Position numbers and translations under genes: made by a program. From contig JAJFLT010000247.1 of the NCBI GenBank assembly GCA_021772555.1, forward strand, positions 1-5,710: a stretch of 5,710 bases of DNA, read 5' to 3'. The notes under the pieces are model-generated. The model did no database searches and was not told where the DNA came from. It saw only the letters and a program-made list of their open reading frames with translations. The DNA comes from Opitutales bacterium (GTDB lineage: Bacteria; Verrucomicrobiota; Verrucomicrobiia; Opitutales; UBA2987). This document shows, piece after piece, positions 1 to 5,710 of the stretch; the first letter of the stretch is position 1, and every line of letters begins with the position of its first letter.

Positions 1-15
1 CCTATCTAAACCAAA

Positions 16-1569
16 ATGAAATCGAAGGTTTCCCACTATCCACATAAACATTTTTCAATGTTGTTTTTTCTAAAGCCAGCGAAAATGAGGCATGCCTCTA
101 TCCTTCTGCTCTCAACCGTCTTTTTTTTATCCCTGGATGGGATAACGGATACTGTCCTGATCCTGCATACGAACGATATACACGATCATTTGCGCCCCGA
201 TTATGATGGAGCCGGCGGTCTGCCCTATGTTTCGGGTTATGTAAAAAAAGTCCGCGCCCAACGCGACGACGTAATCTTTCTGGACGCGGGCGATGTCGCG
301 GAAAAAGGCGATATGGTGGCTTTTGCAACCGATAGCGAAATAACCTACCAGGCAATGGCTATGGCGGGTTATGATGCCGGAACATTCGGGAATCACGATC
401 ACGATTTCGGCATTCCACAATTGCGAAAATTCGAATCGCTGGCCGGTCCAATGAAAATGCTTTGCCTCAACTTAGTTAAAGAAAACGGGGACGTGGAATT
501 CACGCCGAGCGCAATCTTCGATGTGGATGGAGTGCGAGTAGGGGTAATCGGAGTAATCGTCCCAAGGGATGAGTATGGACTTAATCGGGAGGAAACGGCC
601 AACGCCCTTGCCCTTGAAGCAAAGCGACTGGATGAAGCGGCCGATCTGGTAATCGCCGTCTGCCACATCCCTTCAAAACATTGCCGGATGCTTTCTCTGA
701 TTGCTCCGGAAGTTGATGTTTTTGTTTCGGGCCATTCCCATGAAGTGATCCCGGAAGCGATATTGGTGGAAGAAACGGGAGCCTTCATCGTGCAGGCGGG
801 CAGCTATGCGGAATATGTCGGAAGGCTGGAAATTGAGATTGACCTGGAAACCGAAGAAATTACGTCGGCTAAGAGCGAGTTGGTGGCTATGAAGCACGAA
901 GCCATACAGCCGGACGAAAAGATGCTGAGTTGGGTCCACGAACAGGAGCTAAAATTAACCCCCCAAGCCTCCAGATTTGTTTTCACCAACGATTCCGTTA
1001 TCGGCCGAGTGGAAATAGGTTATCTGGGAGCGGCTGCATTGCGGGTAGCTTCGGGAGCCGATATCGGTTTCTGTAACGCCGACCAGGTCATCCGCAGCCA
1101 TCTACCAACCGGAGCTATCGACGTTAATGCAATTTTCCGAACCGGCGGTCAGCGTGGTTACGAGGTCGTTACGGCCGAAATGAGCGGGGAGGTAATCGAG
1201 GCTTATTTAAATGCGTTACGGCGAACGGATTATCCTTTAACCCAATGGTCAGGTTTCAAAGCATTTTTGCCAAACGATGAGAGTAAATTTGATTTTATCA
1301 AAACCAACCTTATTCCGGACAAAATTTATCGCATTATTATGCCTAAGCTGGAATGGGATACTCGCCTCCTGCGAGCCTTCCAGAAAGCGGTCGAACGCGG
1401 ACTTGCAGATGGATTAAAAGTTCCCAAAAACGAATTGACGACTGAACCAACGACCATCACTTTTACCGATGCAGTAACGGATTACATAACGCGGCTTCCC
1501 GGCGAAAACCAATCTCTTTCCACCTATATTGAAAGACTCGTGGAGTCCTTGATTGTAGATAAATATTAG
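16..1569 (+). CDS. Exported 5'-nucleotidase-family metallophosphoesterase (UshA/CpdB-like)
   Basis: Predicted secreted or periplasmic hydrolase of phosphate esters such as nucleotides; the exact substrate cannot be read from sequence. Seen (numbering from the ATG at 16): a hydrophobic export segment at about 28-40, then the metallophosphoesterase core with NDIH (53-56), DAGD (90-93), GNHD (125-128), a histidine at 217 and GHSH (239-242). All expected dimetal ligands and the catalytic His are present. Residues about 320-500 resemble the 5'-nucleotidase C-terminal substrate domain, but the usual NGGxIR stretch reads CNADQVIR (353-360). The length of 517 residues is normal for the two-domain family. 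The start is uncertain: an in-frame TAA lies at 7-9 and no ribosome binding site is visible before 16. Starting at the ATG at 85 (residue 24) gives a textbook signal peptide (MRHAS, then ILLLSTVFFLSL). It is followed 46 bp later by the allophanate-hydrolase-like gene. Fold confidence is high, substrate confidence low. Confidence 0.9.
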   Translation: MKSKVSHYPHKHFSMLFFLKPAKMRHASILLLSTVFFLSLDGITDTVLILHTNDIHDHLRPDYDGAGGLPYVSGYVKKVRAQRDDVIFLDAGDVAEKGDMVAFATDSEITYQAMAMAGYDAGTFGNHDHDFGIPQLRKFESLAGPMKMLCLNLVKENGDVEFTPSAIFDVDGVRVGVIGVIVPRDEYGLNREETANALALEAKRLDEAADLVIAVCHIPSKHCRMLSLIAPEVDVFVSGHSHEVIPEAILVEETGAFIVQAGSYAEYVGRLEIEIDLETEEITSAKSELVAMKHEAIQPDEKMLSWVHEQELKLTPQASRFVFTNDSVIGRVEIGYLGAAALRVASGADIGFCNADQVIRSHLPTGAIDVNAIFRTGGQRGYEVVTAEMSGEVIEAYLNALRRTDYPLTQWSGFKAFLPNDESKFDFIKTNLIPDKIYRIIMPKLEWDTRLLRAFQKAVERGLADGLKVPKNELTTEPTTITFTDAVTDYITRLPGENQSLSTYIERLVESLIVDKY

Positions 1570-1615
1570 ATTTTAAAATAATGTTTTTATTTATAGTTCA
1601 ATTCAAAAGGCGTCT

Positions 1616-2029
1616 ATGACAATGAATTCTTCCGATGACATAAATTCTGTTCAAATAGCGGTCAATGGCACTTTGATGCGCGGTTTGGAATTAAATATAA
1701 ATCTATTGAAGGTAAACGCGAAATTCGTAAGAGAGGACCGCACCGACCCCAACTATCGCTTGTGGTCTATCAACGATCGCCATCCTGGAATGCTTTGTTC
1801 CAAAGACGAAGGGAAGGAAATTGATTTGGAAGTCTGGGAGCTTTCGGCAGAGGGTTTGGTAACGATATTGAACGAGGAACCTCCCGGATTATGCGTGGGG
1901 CGAATCACACTTTCCAACGGTCAAAGTATTTTGGGAGTCCTGGCGGAGCCCTATCTGGTGGAAGGGCAAAAAGAAATAACCAGCTTGCAAGGTTGGCGGG
2001 CGTACATTGCTGAGAAAGGAAATTCTTGA
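1616..2029 (+). CDS. Stand-alone allophanate hydrolase C-terminal-domain protein
   Basis: A 137-residue cytoplasmic protein with no signal peptide or membrane segment. It resembles the C-terminal domain of allophanate hydrolase (AtzF/DUR1 type) along nearly its whole length: IAVNGTLMRGLELN (14-27), TDPNYRLW (43-50), a Gly-Met-Leu turn (58-60), LEVWEL (71-76), GLCVGRITLSNGQ (91-103), LAEPYL (109-114) and the closing ITSLQGWRAYI (121-131). In the Kluyveromyces lactis enzyme this domain decarboxylates N-carboxycarbamate released by the amidase domain. Here the amidase domain is absent and no amidase or urea carboxylase gene lies nearby, so that reaction is not a safe assignment. The start at 1616 is preceded by AAAAGG (1605-1610) at 5-base spacing; ATG at 1622 is a weaker alternative. 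Its TGA shares its last base with the next gene's ATG, suggesting coupled translation. Domain recognition is from memory of the family. Function unknown. Confidence 0.82.
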   Translation: MTMNSSDDINSVQIAVNGTLMRGLELNINLLKVNAKFVREDRTDPNYRLWSINDRHPGMLCSKDEGKEIDLEVWELSAEGLVTILNEEPPGLCVGRITLSNGQSILGVLAEPYLVEGQKEITSLQGWRAYIAEKGNS

Positions 2030-2031
2030 TG
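2015..2031 (+). promoter_or_regulatory. Ribosome binding site and TGATG stop/start overlap
   Basis: AAAGGA at 2015-2020 lies 8 bases before an ATG at 2029-2031. The preceding gene's TGA (2027-2029) shares its last base with that ATG. The overlap points to translational coupling. It also favours the ATG at 2029 over the in-frame TTG at 2026, which would sit only 5 bases from the AAAGGA. Confidence 0.7.
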
Positions 2032-3036
2032 AGAGCATACTTACGTAAAATATTTTCATATCGCTTAAACTTTGCCGCCAGTGTCATAGTGGCGGGTTCG
2101 ATTATCCTTCCGGCTAACGCCGGTGAAAACCAAGGCAATTCGCAGGACCCAGTTATGCGCCAACTGGATCGCGATGCTATTTTCAGTTTCGCTATTATGA
2201 GCGACCACAAAGGTCTCTCGCCGGTTGATAGCCAACGCTTCGCCACAATGGCAATGTGGATTGAGAATAGCAGAGACCGTTTTGTCGTTGGACTGGGAGA
2301 TCATTTGAAAATCGATCGCCCCAATACTTTTTTGGAATTTATCATTGAAAATCAATGGTGGAATGAAAATTTTTACCCCAATATTGCCGATGGTGAAAAT
2401 GAATTCTATGGTGGGAGTCAAGACTCGTGGGGTAAAGGTGGACCGTTATTGACTCACATGGGAATAGAAAATAATGCCCATGTAATTATCCGAAAAAATG
2501 GAGTTGAATATTATGCCAAAATCCCTGCCGTAGATTATACCGTTCATTTGATTCAACTGCATTTTCCGGATCATCCCCGCGATGATAAACTCGCCTTCCG
2601 CAAAGATTCTAAAGACTACCTGGAAGAAACTTTGCGCGATTTGCAGAAGGGACCAAAAGACATCGTCATTGTGGCGGCCCACTCCATCAATGGGTTCTGG
2701 ATGGAAAGGGTTTCCGGGAAACAAAAACAATTGTTGGCGGAAAAATGCGACCTCGCCCTGTCTGCCACCACGCATCATTTTCAACGCAAAAAATTGGCCG
2801 AATACGGAGACTCTGGGGCACTCATCATCAATACCGGATCTATCACTTATCCTGATTCCGATACCTATGGGTCCGTAGCCGGGTATGTGCAGGTACACGT
2901 CCTGGAAAATCCGTTGCGACTCGATGTGAAATTCCTCGATGCCGATAAGGAAAAACGGCAGATGCCTAACCGGGAATACGCATTCACCAAGTTAGTGGGA
3001 GGAAAAACAAGTTATACTTTGCCGGACGATGGTTGA
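2029..3036 (+). CDS. Exported, diverged calcineurin-like phosphoesterase
   Basis: A 335-residue protein with a classical signal peptide: MRAYLRK, a hydrophobic core at about 14-27, and a likely cleavage site after ALA-type LPANA (27-31). The mature part looks like a calcineurin-like metallophosphoesterase in which the standard blocks appear in the right order but altered: FAIMSDHKG (54-62) for the first D-x-H block, VVGLGDH (86-92) for GD, DGENEFYG (121-128) where GNHD/E is expected, VAAHS (215-219) for the internal His, and SATTHHFQ (245-252) where GHxH is expected. The metal site is therefore changed, and activity may differ or be lost. It is translationally coupled to the allophanate-hydrolase-like gene, and its stop lies 13 bases from the convergent symporter stop. 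Substrate unknown. Acid-phosphatase-like or nucleotidase-like roles are possible. The fold is an inference from motif order. Confidence 0.7.
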   Translation: MRAYLRKIFSYRLNFAASVIVAGSIILPANAGENQGNSQDPVMRQLDRDAIFSFAIMSDHKGLSPVDSQRFATMAMWIENSRDRFVVGLGDHLKIDRPNTFLEFIIENQWWNENFYPNIADGENEFYGGSQDSWGKGGPLLTHMGIENNAHVIIRKNGVEYYAKIPAVDYTVHLIQLHFPDHPRDDKLAFRKDSKDYLEETLRDLQKGPKDIVIVAAHSINGFWMERVSGKQKQLLAEKCDLALSATTHHFQRKKLAEYGDSGALIINTGSITYPDSDTYGSVAGYVQVHVLENPLRLDVKFLDADKEKRQMPNREYAFTKLVGGKTSYTLPDDG

Positions 3037-3060
3037 AGGGCAATCGAGTTCAATTTTTTT
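3033..3060 (+). terminator. Possible weak terminator at the convergent gene ends
   Basis: TTGAA (3033-3037) and TTCAA (3049-3053) can pair as a 5-bp stem around an 11-base loop, followed directly by seven T (3054-3060). Two additional G-U pairs could lengthen the stem. It overlaps the stop codons of both convergent genes. The stem is short and AT-rich, so this is only a candidate intrinsic terminator for the plus-strand cluster. Confidence 0.3.
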
Positions 3061-4549
3061 CGGTTCCATGTCTGACAAATTTCGTCAAAGACAGACCGAC
3101 CAATAGAATGGCAATCGTTCCAAACACCGTTATTAAAAAACTATGGAACGGGCTTCGAAAATAATCCAGGGATCCTTTTAAGTAAGGGGAAAGAGTCATC
3201 CAGGCGATGACCAGAACCCCGCAGATAACACCCGCGCAAGCGGCAGGATTGTTCGCCTTTCGGGAAATCATACCGAGAAGAAAGAGACCTAGCATGCCAC
3301 CACTGAAGACACCTGAGAGCATCCACCAGGCATCAAGAGCGCTCTGCACATGAATCATAGCCAAAGCAAGGGCGGTCCCCAACGTACCCCAAACTACCGT
3401 GGCCACAAGAAGCACTCGCATCGATTCTTTTTCTTTGGCGTTCTTGCGATAAAATCTTTTGTAAAAATCGCTTAGTATAAGTGTGGCTGAAGAATTCAAA
3501 CTGGTGGAAAGAGAACTCATGGCGGCGGCAAAAATCGCGGCAATCAACAACCCGCTAAGACCGCTTGGAAGTTCCGTAATGATAAAATGAGGAAATACGG
3601 AGTCGGCTTTGGCAGGATCAAGGAGCGGTTCGGGGAGCAATCCCGGTTGGCTATAGTAGAAGGAAAAAAGGCCGGTCCCGATAAAGAAAAACCCTGCCGA
3701 GAGCGGTAAATAGAGCAACCCACCCAACCAGAGGCCTTTGCGAGCTTGGCTGACGGAGCTGGAAGCGATGTATCGCTGAATATAACTTTGATCGATACCG
3801 AAATTCTGCAAATTGATGGTCACCCCGTAAAAGAGAACAACCCAGAAGGTAGGTTCCCTCATGTTCGACCCGAAACTGCCCAAACTGAATTTATGGTTCG
3901 CATTGGCAATGGAAAACAATTGGCCGGGGCCATCCGGCATGTTGAATATGATGAGAACAGCGCAAAACAATGCTCCCGCCATGAGAATAAGGCATTGTAT
4001 CGCATCGGTCCAAATCACCGCGATGATGCCGCCCATAAAGGTGTAAAGTATAACAGCTGCGCCCGTAATCAGAATAATCCACCGGATATCCCAGCCCAAC
4101 AGCAAACTCATGGGTAAGGCCATGAGGTAGAGAACCGCTCCCATTCTGGCAAACTGGGTTAATAAATAGCAAATTGCGGCATAGACTCTGGCCCAGGTTC
4201 CAAAACGATGCTCGAGGTGGCTGTAAGCGGAGATATCTCCGCTTTCCTTGTAATAAGGAACAAAGTATTTTACGGCGATCCATGTTGCCAGAGGTATGGA
4301 GAGGCTGAATGCAAACGGATTCCAGTTGGTGGCGTAGGCCTTACCGGGTAAGGCGAGAAAGCTGATGCTGCTGACATAAGTGGCTAAAATAGACAACCCA
4401 CATACCCAACCGGGCAAGGAACGACCGGCGGCAGTGAAACCATCAACCGTCCGGGACTTGCGCCAAAAATATATGCCTGTGCCCAAAACCGCGGTGAAAT
4501 AGACCACCAGCACTATCAGGTCCAAACCATGCATCGATCCTATCATCAT
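3050..4549 (-). CDS. Sodium:solute symporter (SSS/SLC5 family)
   Basis: An inner-membrane transporter that couples solute import to sodium. The 499-residue length and about 13 predicted hydrophobic segments (near 9-28, 48-66, 79-98, 122-150, 156-174, 182-202, 234-251, 272-297, 330-345, 378-398, 408-427, 433-453, 469-488) fit the LeuT-fold SSS family. Visible family motifs are AGRSLPGWVCGLSI (41-54), ATYVSSISFLALPGKAY (56-72), the TDAIQ segment (181-185), GIDQSYIQRY (251-260) and AAAMSSLSTSLNSSAT (341-356); the Ser pair at 345-346 matches the Na2-site position. The substrate is not determinable; the divergent sugar kinase suggests a sugar or polyol. Two ATGs open the frame (4549 and 4546) with no clear ribosome binding site. 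A third at 4534 (residue 6) has AGGA three bases upstream and gives the more usual short N-terminus (MHGLDLIVLVV), so the true start may be 4534. Family assignment is firm. Confidence 0.93.
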   Translation of the reverse strand: MMIGSMHGLDLIVLVVYFTAVLGTGIYFWRKSRTVDGFTAAGRSLPGWVCGLSILATYVSSISFLALPGKAYATNWNPFAFSLSIPLATWIAVKYFVPYYKESGDISAYSHLEHRFGTWARVYAAICYLLTQFARMGAVLYLMALPMSLLLGWDIRWIILITGAAVILYTFMGGIIAVIWTDAIQCLILMAGALFCAVLIIFNMPDGPGQLFSIANANHKFSLGSFGSNMREPTFWVVLFYGVTINLQNFGIDQSYIQRYIASSSVSQARKGLWLGGLLYLPLSAGFFFIGTGLFSFYYSQPGLLPEPLLDPAKADSVFPHFIITELPSGLSGLLIAAIFAAAMSSLSTSLNSSATLILSDFYKRFYRKNAKEKESMRVLLVATVVWGTLGTALALAMIHVQSALDAWWMLSGVFSGGMLGLFLLGMISRKANNPAACAGVICGVLVIAWMTLSPYLKGSLDYFRSPFHSFLITVFGTIAILLVGLSLTKFVRHGTEKN

Positions 4550-4743
4550 TTAAAGGGAATCGGACTCAAAAGGTTTAAAATATTCAGTGGATTTATAAAA
4601 TCTAATGGCTCCTCTTCTTTAATAAATTTGGGCGCCAACAATGAAATTCGGATTGAATAGAGGGCTATGTTGCGATGTCTGTCTTGTCAAACACGTGAAA
4701 AAAGGATAACTCATCGAAGAAATCAGCAAATAAGGAATTTTTT
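4550..4743. promoter_or_regulatory. Divergent intergenic region between symporter and kinase
   Basis: This 194-bp gap is the only substantial non-coding stretch and must hold the promoters of both divergent genes. For the kinase, TTGTCA (4684-4689) followed 15 bases later by GATAAC (4705-4710) is a weak sigma70-like pair. For the symporter, TATAAA read on the minus strand (4592-4597) lies about 43 bases before the first ATG but lacks a recognisable -35. A small interrupted palindrome, TTGG-GCG-CCAA (4628-4638), sits centrally and could be an operator, though arms this short also arise by chance. No riboswitch-like structure was recognised. Confidence 0.4.
4731..4736 (+). promoter_or_regulatory. 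Ribosome binding site of the FGGY kinase
   Basis: TAAGGA lies 7 bases upstream of the ATG at 4744 and supports that start. The encoded protein opens directly with the kinase phosphate-binding motif, as expected for the family. Confidence 0.65.
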
Positions 4744-5710
4744 ATGGATACATTCATAGGGATTGACGTGGGCACCGGGAGCGCTCGGGCAGGAATTTTT
4801 GACAGCAACGGTAAATGCCTGGCTACAGCCGTATCCATAATCGAAATGTGGACTCCTCGGGCTGACTATGCAGAACAATCCTCCGAAGACATCTGGGCGG
4901 CCATTTGCCAATGTGTTCAAAGCATTCTGAAGGAATCCGGAGTCGATCCCGATCATGTTAAAGGAATCGGATTCGACGCCACCTGCTCCCTCGTGGCATT
5001 GGATGAAAATGATGGGCCGGTTACGGTAAGTCCTTCCGGGGAGGACAATCAGAATATCATTGTCTGGATGGACCATCGGGCCATTGAGCAGGCGGAAATG
5101 ATCAACGCAACAAAGCACTCTGTGCTGGAATATGTGGGCGGTACGATTTCTCCCGAAATGGAAACTCCGAAACTGCTTTGGTTGAAGGAACACATGCTGG
5201 AATCGTGGCAAAGAGCCGCCCAATTTTTCGATTTGCCCGATTACCTCACGTATCGGGCGACGGGCGACAATACCCGATCGCTCTGTTCAACCGTTTGTAA
5301 ATGGACCTACTTGAAGCGCGATTCCTCGGGAAAGTCTCTGTCCGGATGGGATGACTCTTATTTTCAGCTTATCGGCCTGAGCGATCTGGTCGAGGAAGGA
5401 TACGCCCGAATTGGTAACAAGGTAAGGGACATGGGAGAGCCGATCGGCAATGGTTTGACGGAGCAAGCGGCGAACGACTTGGGCCTGAATCCTGGCACGG
5501 CAGTGGGGGTTTCCATTATCGACGCGCACGCTGGCGGCATTGGAATGCTGGGGGCTTCACTTGAGGGGGAACCAGTTGATTACAACAAACGGCTGGCGTT
5601 GATCGGAGGCACCTCCTCTTGCCACATGGCGGTTTCTGACGAATCGCGCCTCATACCCGGAGTCTGGGGTCCCTATTTTTCGGCCATGGTACCCGACTAC
5701 TGGCTGGCGG
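4744..5710 (+). CDS. FGGY-family pentulose kinase, probable D-ribulokinase (3' end outside window)
   Basis: A cytoplasmic ATP-dependent sugar kinase that phosphorylates a ketopentose or related polyol. The frame is open from 4744 to the window end: 322 residues of a family usually about 530-550 long, so it is cut by the window and not broken. Motifs seen: GIDVGTGSARAG (6-17, phosphate-binding loop of the N-terminal ribonuclease-H-like fold), DATCS (78-82), WMDHRA (108-113, sugar-binding), LPDYLTYRATG, CSTVCKWTY, IIDAHAGG with the probable catalytic base Asp260, GGTSSCHMA (288-296, start of the C-terminal lobe) and GVWGPYFSAM near the end. WMDHRA, CKWTY, IDAHAGG and GTSSCHM match the human FGGY / yeast YDR109C group, shown to be D-ribulokinases, better than classical AraB, XylB or GlpK. 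L-ribulose or ribitol remain possible substrates. It is divergent from the sodium symporter, suggesting uptake followed by phosphorylation. Confidence 0.93.
   Translation, partial: MDTFIGIDVGTGSARAGIFDSNGKCLATAVSIIEMWTPRADYAEQSSEDIWAAICQCVQSILKESGVDPDHVKGIGFDATCSLVALDENDGPVTVSPSGEDNQNIIVWMDHRAIEQAEMINATKHSVLEYVGGTISPEMETPKLLWLKEHMLESWQRAAQFFDLPDYLTYRATGDNTRSLCSTVCKWTYLKRDSSGKSLSGWDDSYFQLIGLSDLVEEGYARIGNKVRDMGEPIGNGLTEQAANDLGLNPGTAVGVSIIDAHAGGIGMLGASLEGEPVDYNKRLALIGGTSSCHMAVSDESRLIPGVWGPYFSAMVPDYWLA

Noticed and set aside
1570..1615. AT-rich gap after the nucleotidase gene as a terminator or promoter
   Set aside because: No GC-containing hairpin and no convincing -35/-10 pair is visible. The 46-bp gap is compatible with continued co-transcription.
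2446..2898. Minus-strand open frame of 150 codons opposite the second phosphoesterase
   Set aside because: The plus-strand frame has a signal peptide, a ribosome binding site and a coupled overlap. The antisense frame has no supporting signal.
3746..4117. Plus-strand open frame of 123 codons inside the symporter gene
   Set aside because: It is antisense to conserved transmembrane segments of the symporter. Its translation is polar, without domain-like features.
4641..4709. Possible 22-residue peptide (contains CCDVC) in the divergent intergenic region
   Set aside because: No ribosome binding site precedes its ATG, and an open frame this short is expected by chance.
4723..5223. Minus-strand open frame of 166 codons opposite the kinase
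   Set aside because: It is wholly antisense to a strongly motif-supported FGGY kinase and has no recognisable domain in its translation.
1..5710. CRISPR arrays, insertion sequences, tRNA or rRNA genes
   Set aside because: No regularly spaced repeats, transposase-like frames, terminal inverted repeats or cloverleaf-like segments were noticed on either strand.

Overview
The window holds five protein-coding genes and almost no non-coding DNA. It suggests a bacterium with roughly balanced base composition. The transporter and kinase resemble the sodium-symporter plus FGGY-kinase sugar modules common in Verrucomicrobiota, Planctomycetota and related heterotrophs. That placement is a low-confidence impression from protein style. 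There is no rRNA, tRNA or marker gene to confirm it.

Left half (16-3036, + strand): a compact three-gene cluster. It starts with an exported 5'-nucleotidase-type metallophosphoesterase with an intact metal-binding core but a diverged C-terminal domain. After 46 bp comes a small cytoplasmic protein that I recognise as a free-standing copy of the C-terminal domain of allophanate hydrolase. Its stop codon overlaps by one base (TGATG) the start of a second exported protein, a diverged calcineurin-like phosphoesterase with a signal peptide. The overlap indicates translational coupling of the last two genes. The unusual point is the pairing of an orphan allophanate-hydrolase C-domain with two exported phosphoesterases, with no amidase or urea carboxylase in view.

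Right half (3050-5710): a divergent pair around a 194-bp intergenic region. The minus-strand gene encodes a 13-TM sodium:solute symporter (SSS family), and it converges on the phosphoesterase cluster with only 13 bp between stop codons. The plus-strand gene is an FGGY-family pentulose kinase, cut off by the window end after about 322 residues, whose motifs closely match the D-ribulokinase (human FGGY / yeast YDR109C) group. Together they plausibly form a sugar or polyol uptake-and-phosphorylation module: the symporter imports the substrate, an isomerase or dehydrogenase outside the window makes a ketopentose, and the kinase phosphorylates it.

I saw no CRISPR array, insertion sequence, tRNA, rRNA or long repeat. 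I do not see a clearly novel system. The three-gene left cluster is the part most worth a second look.
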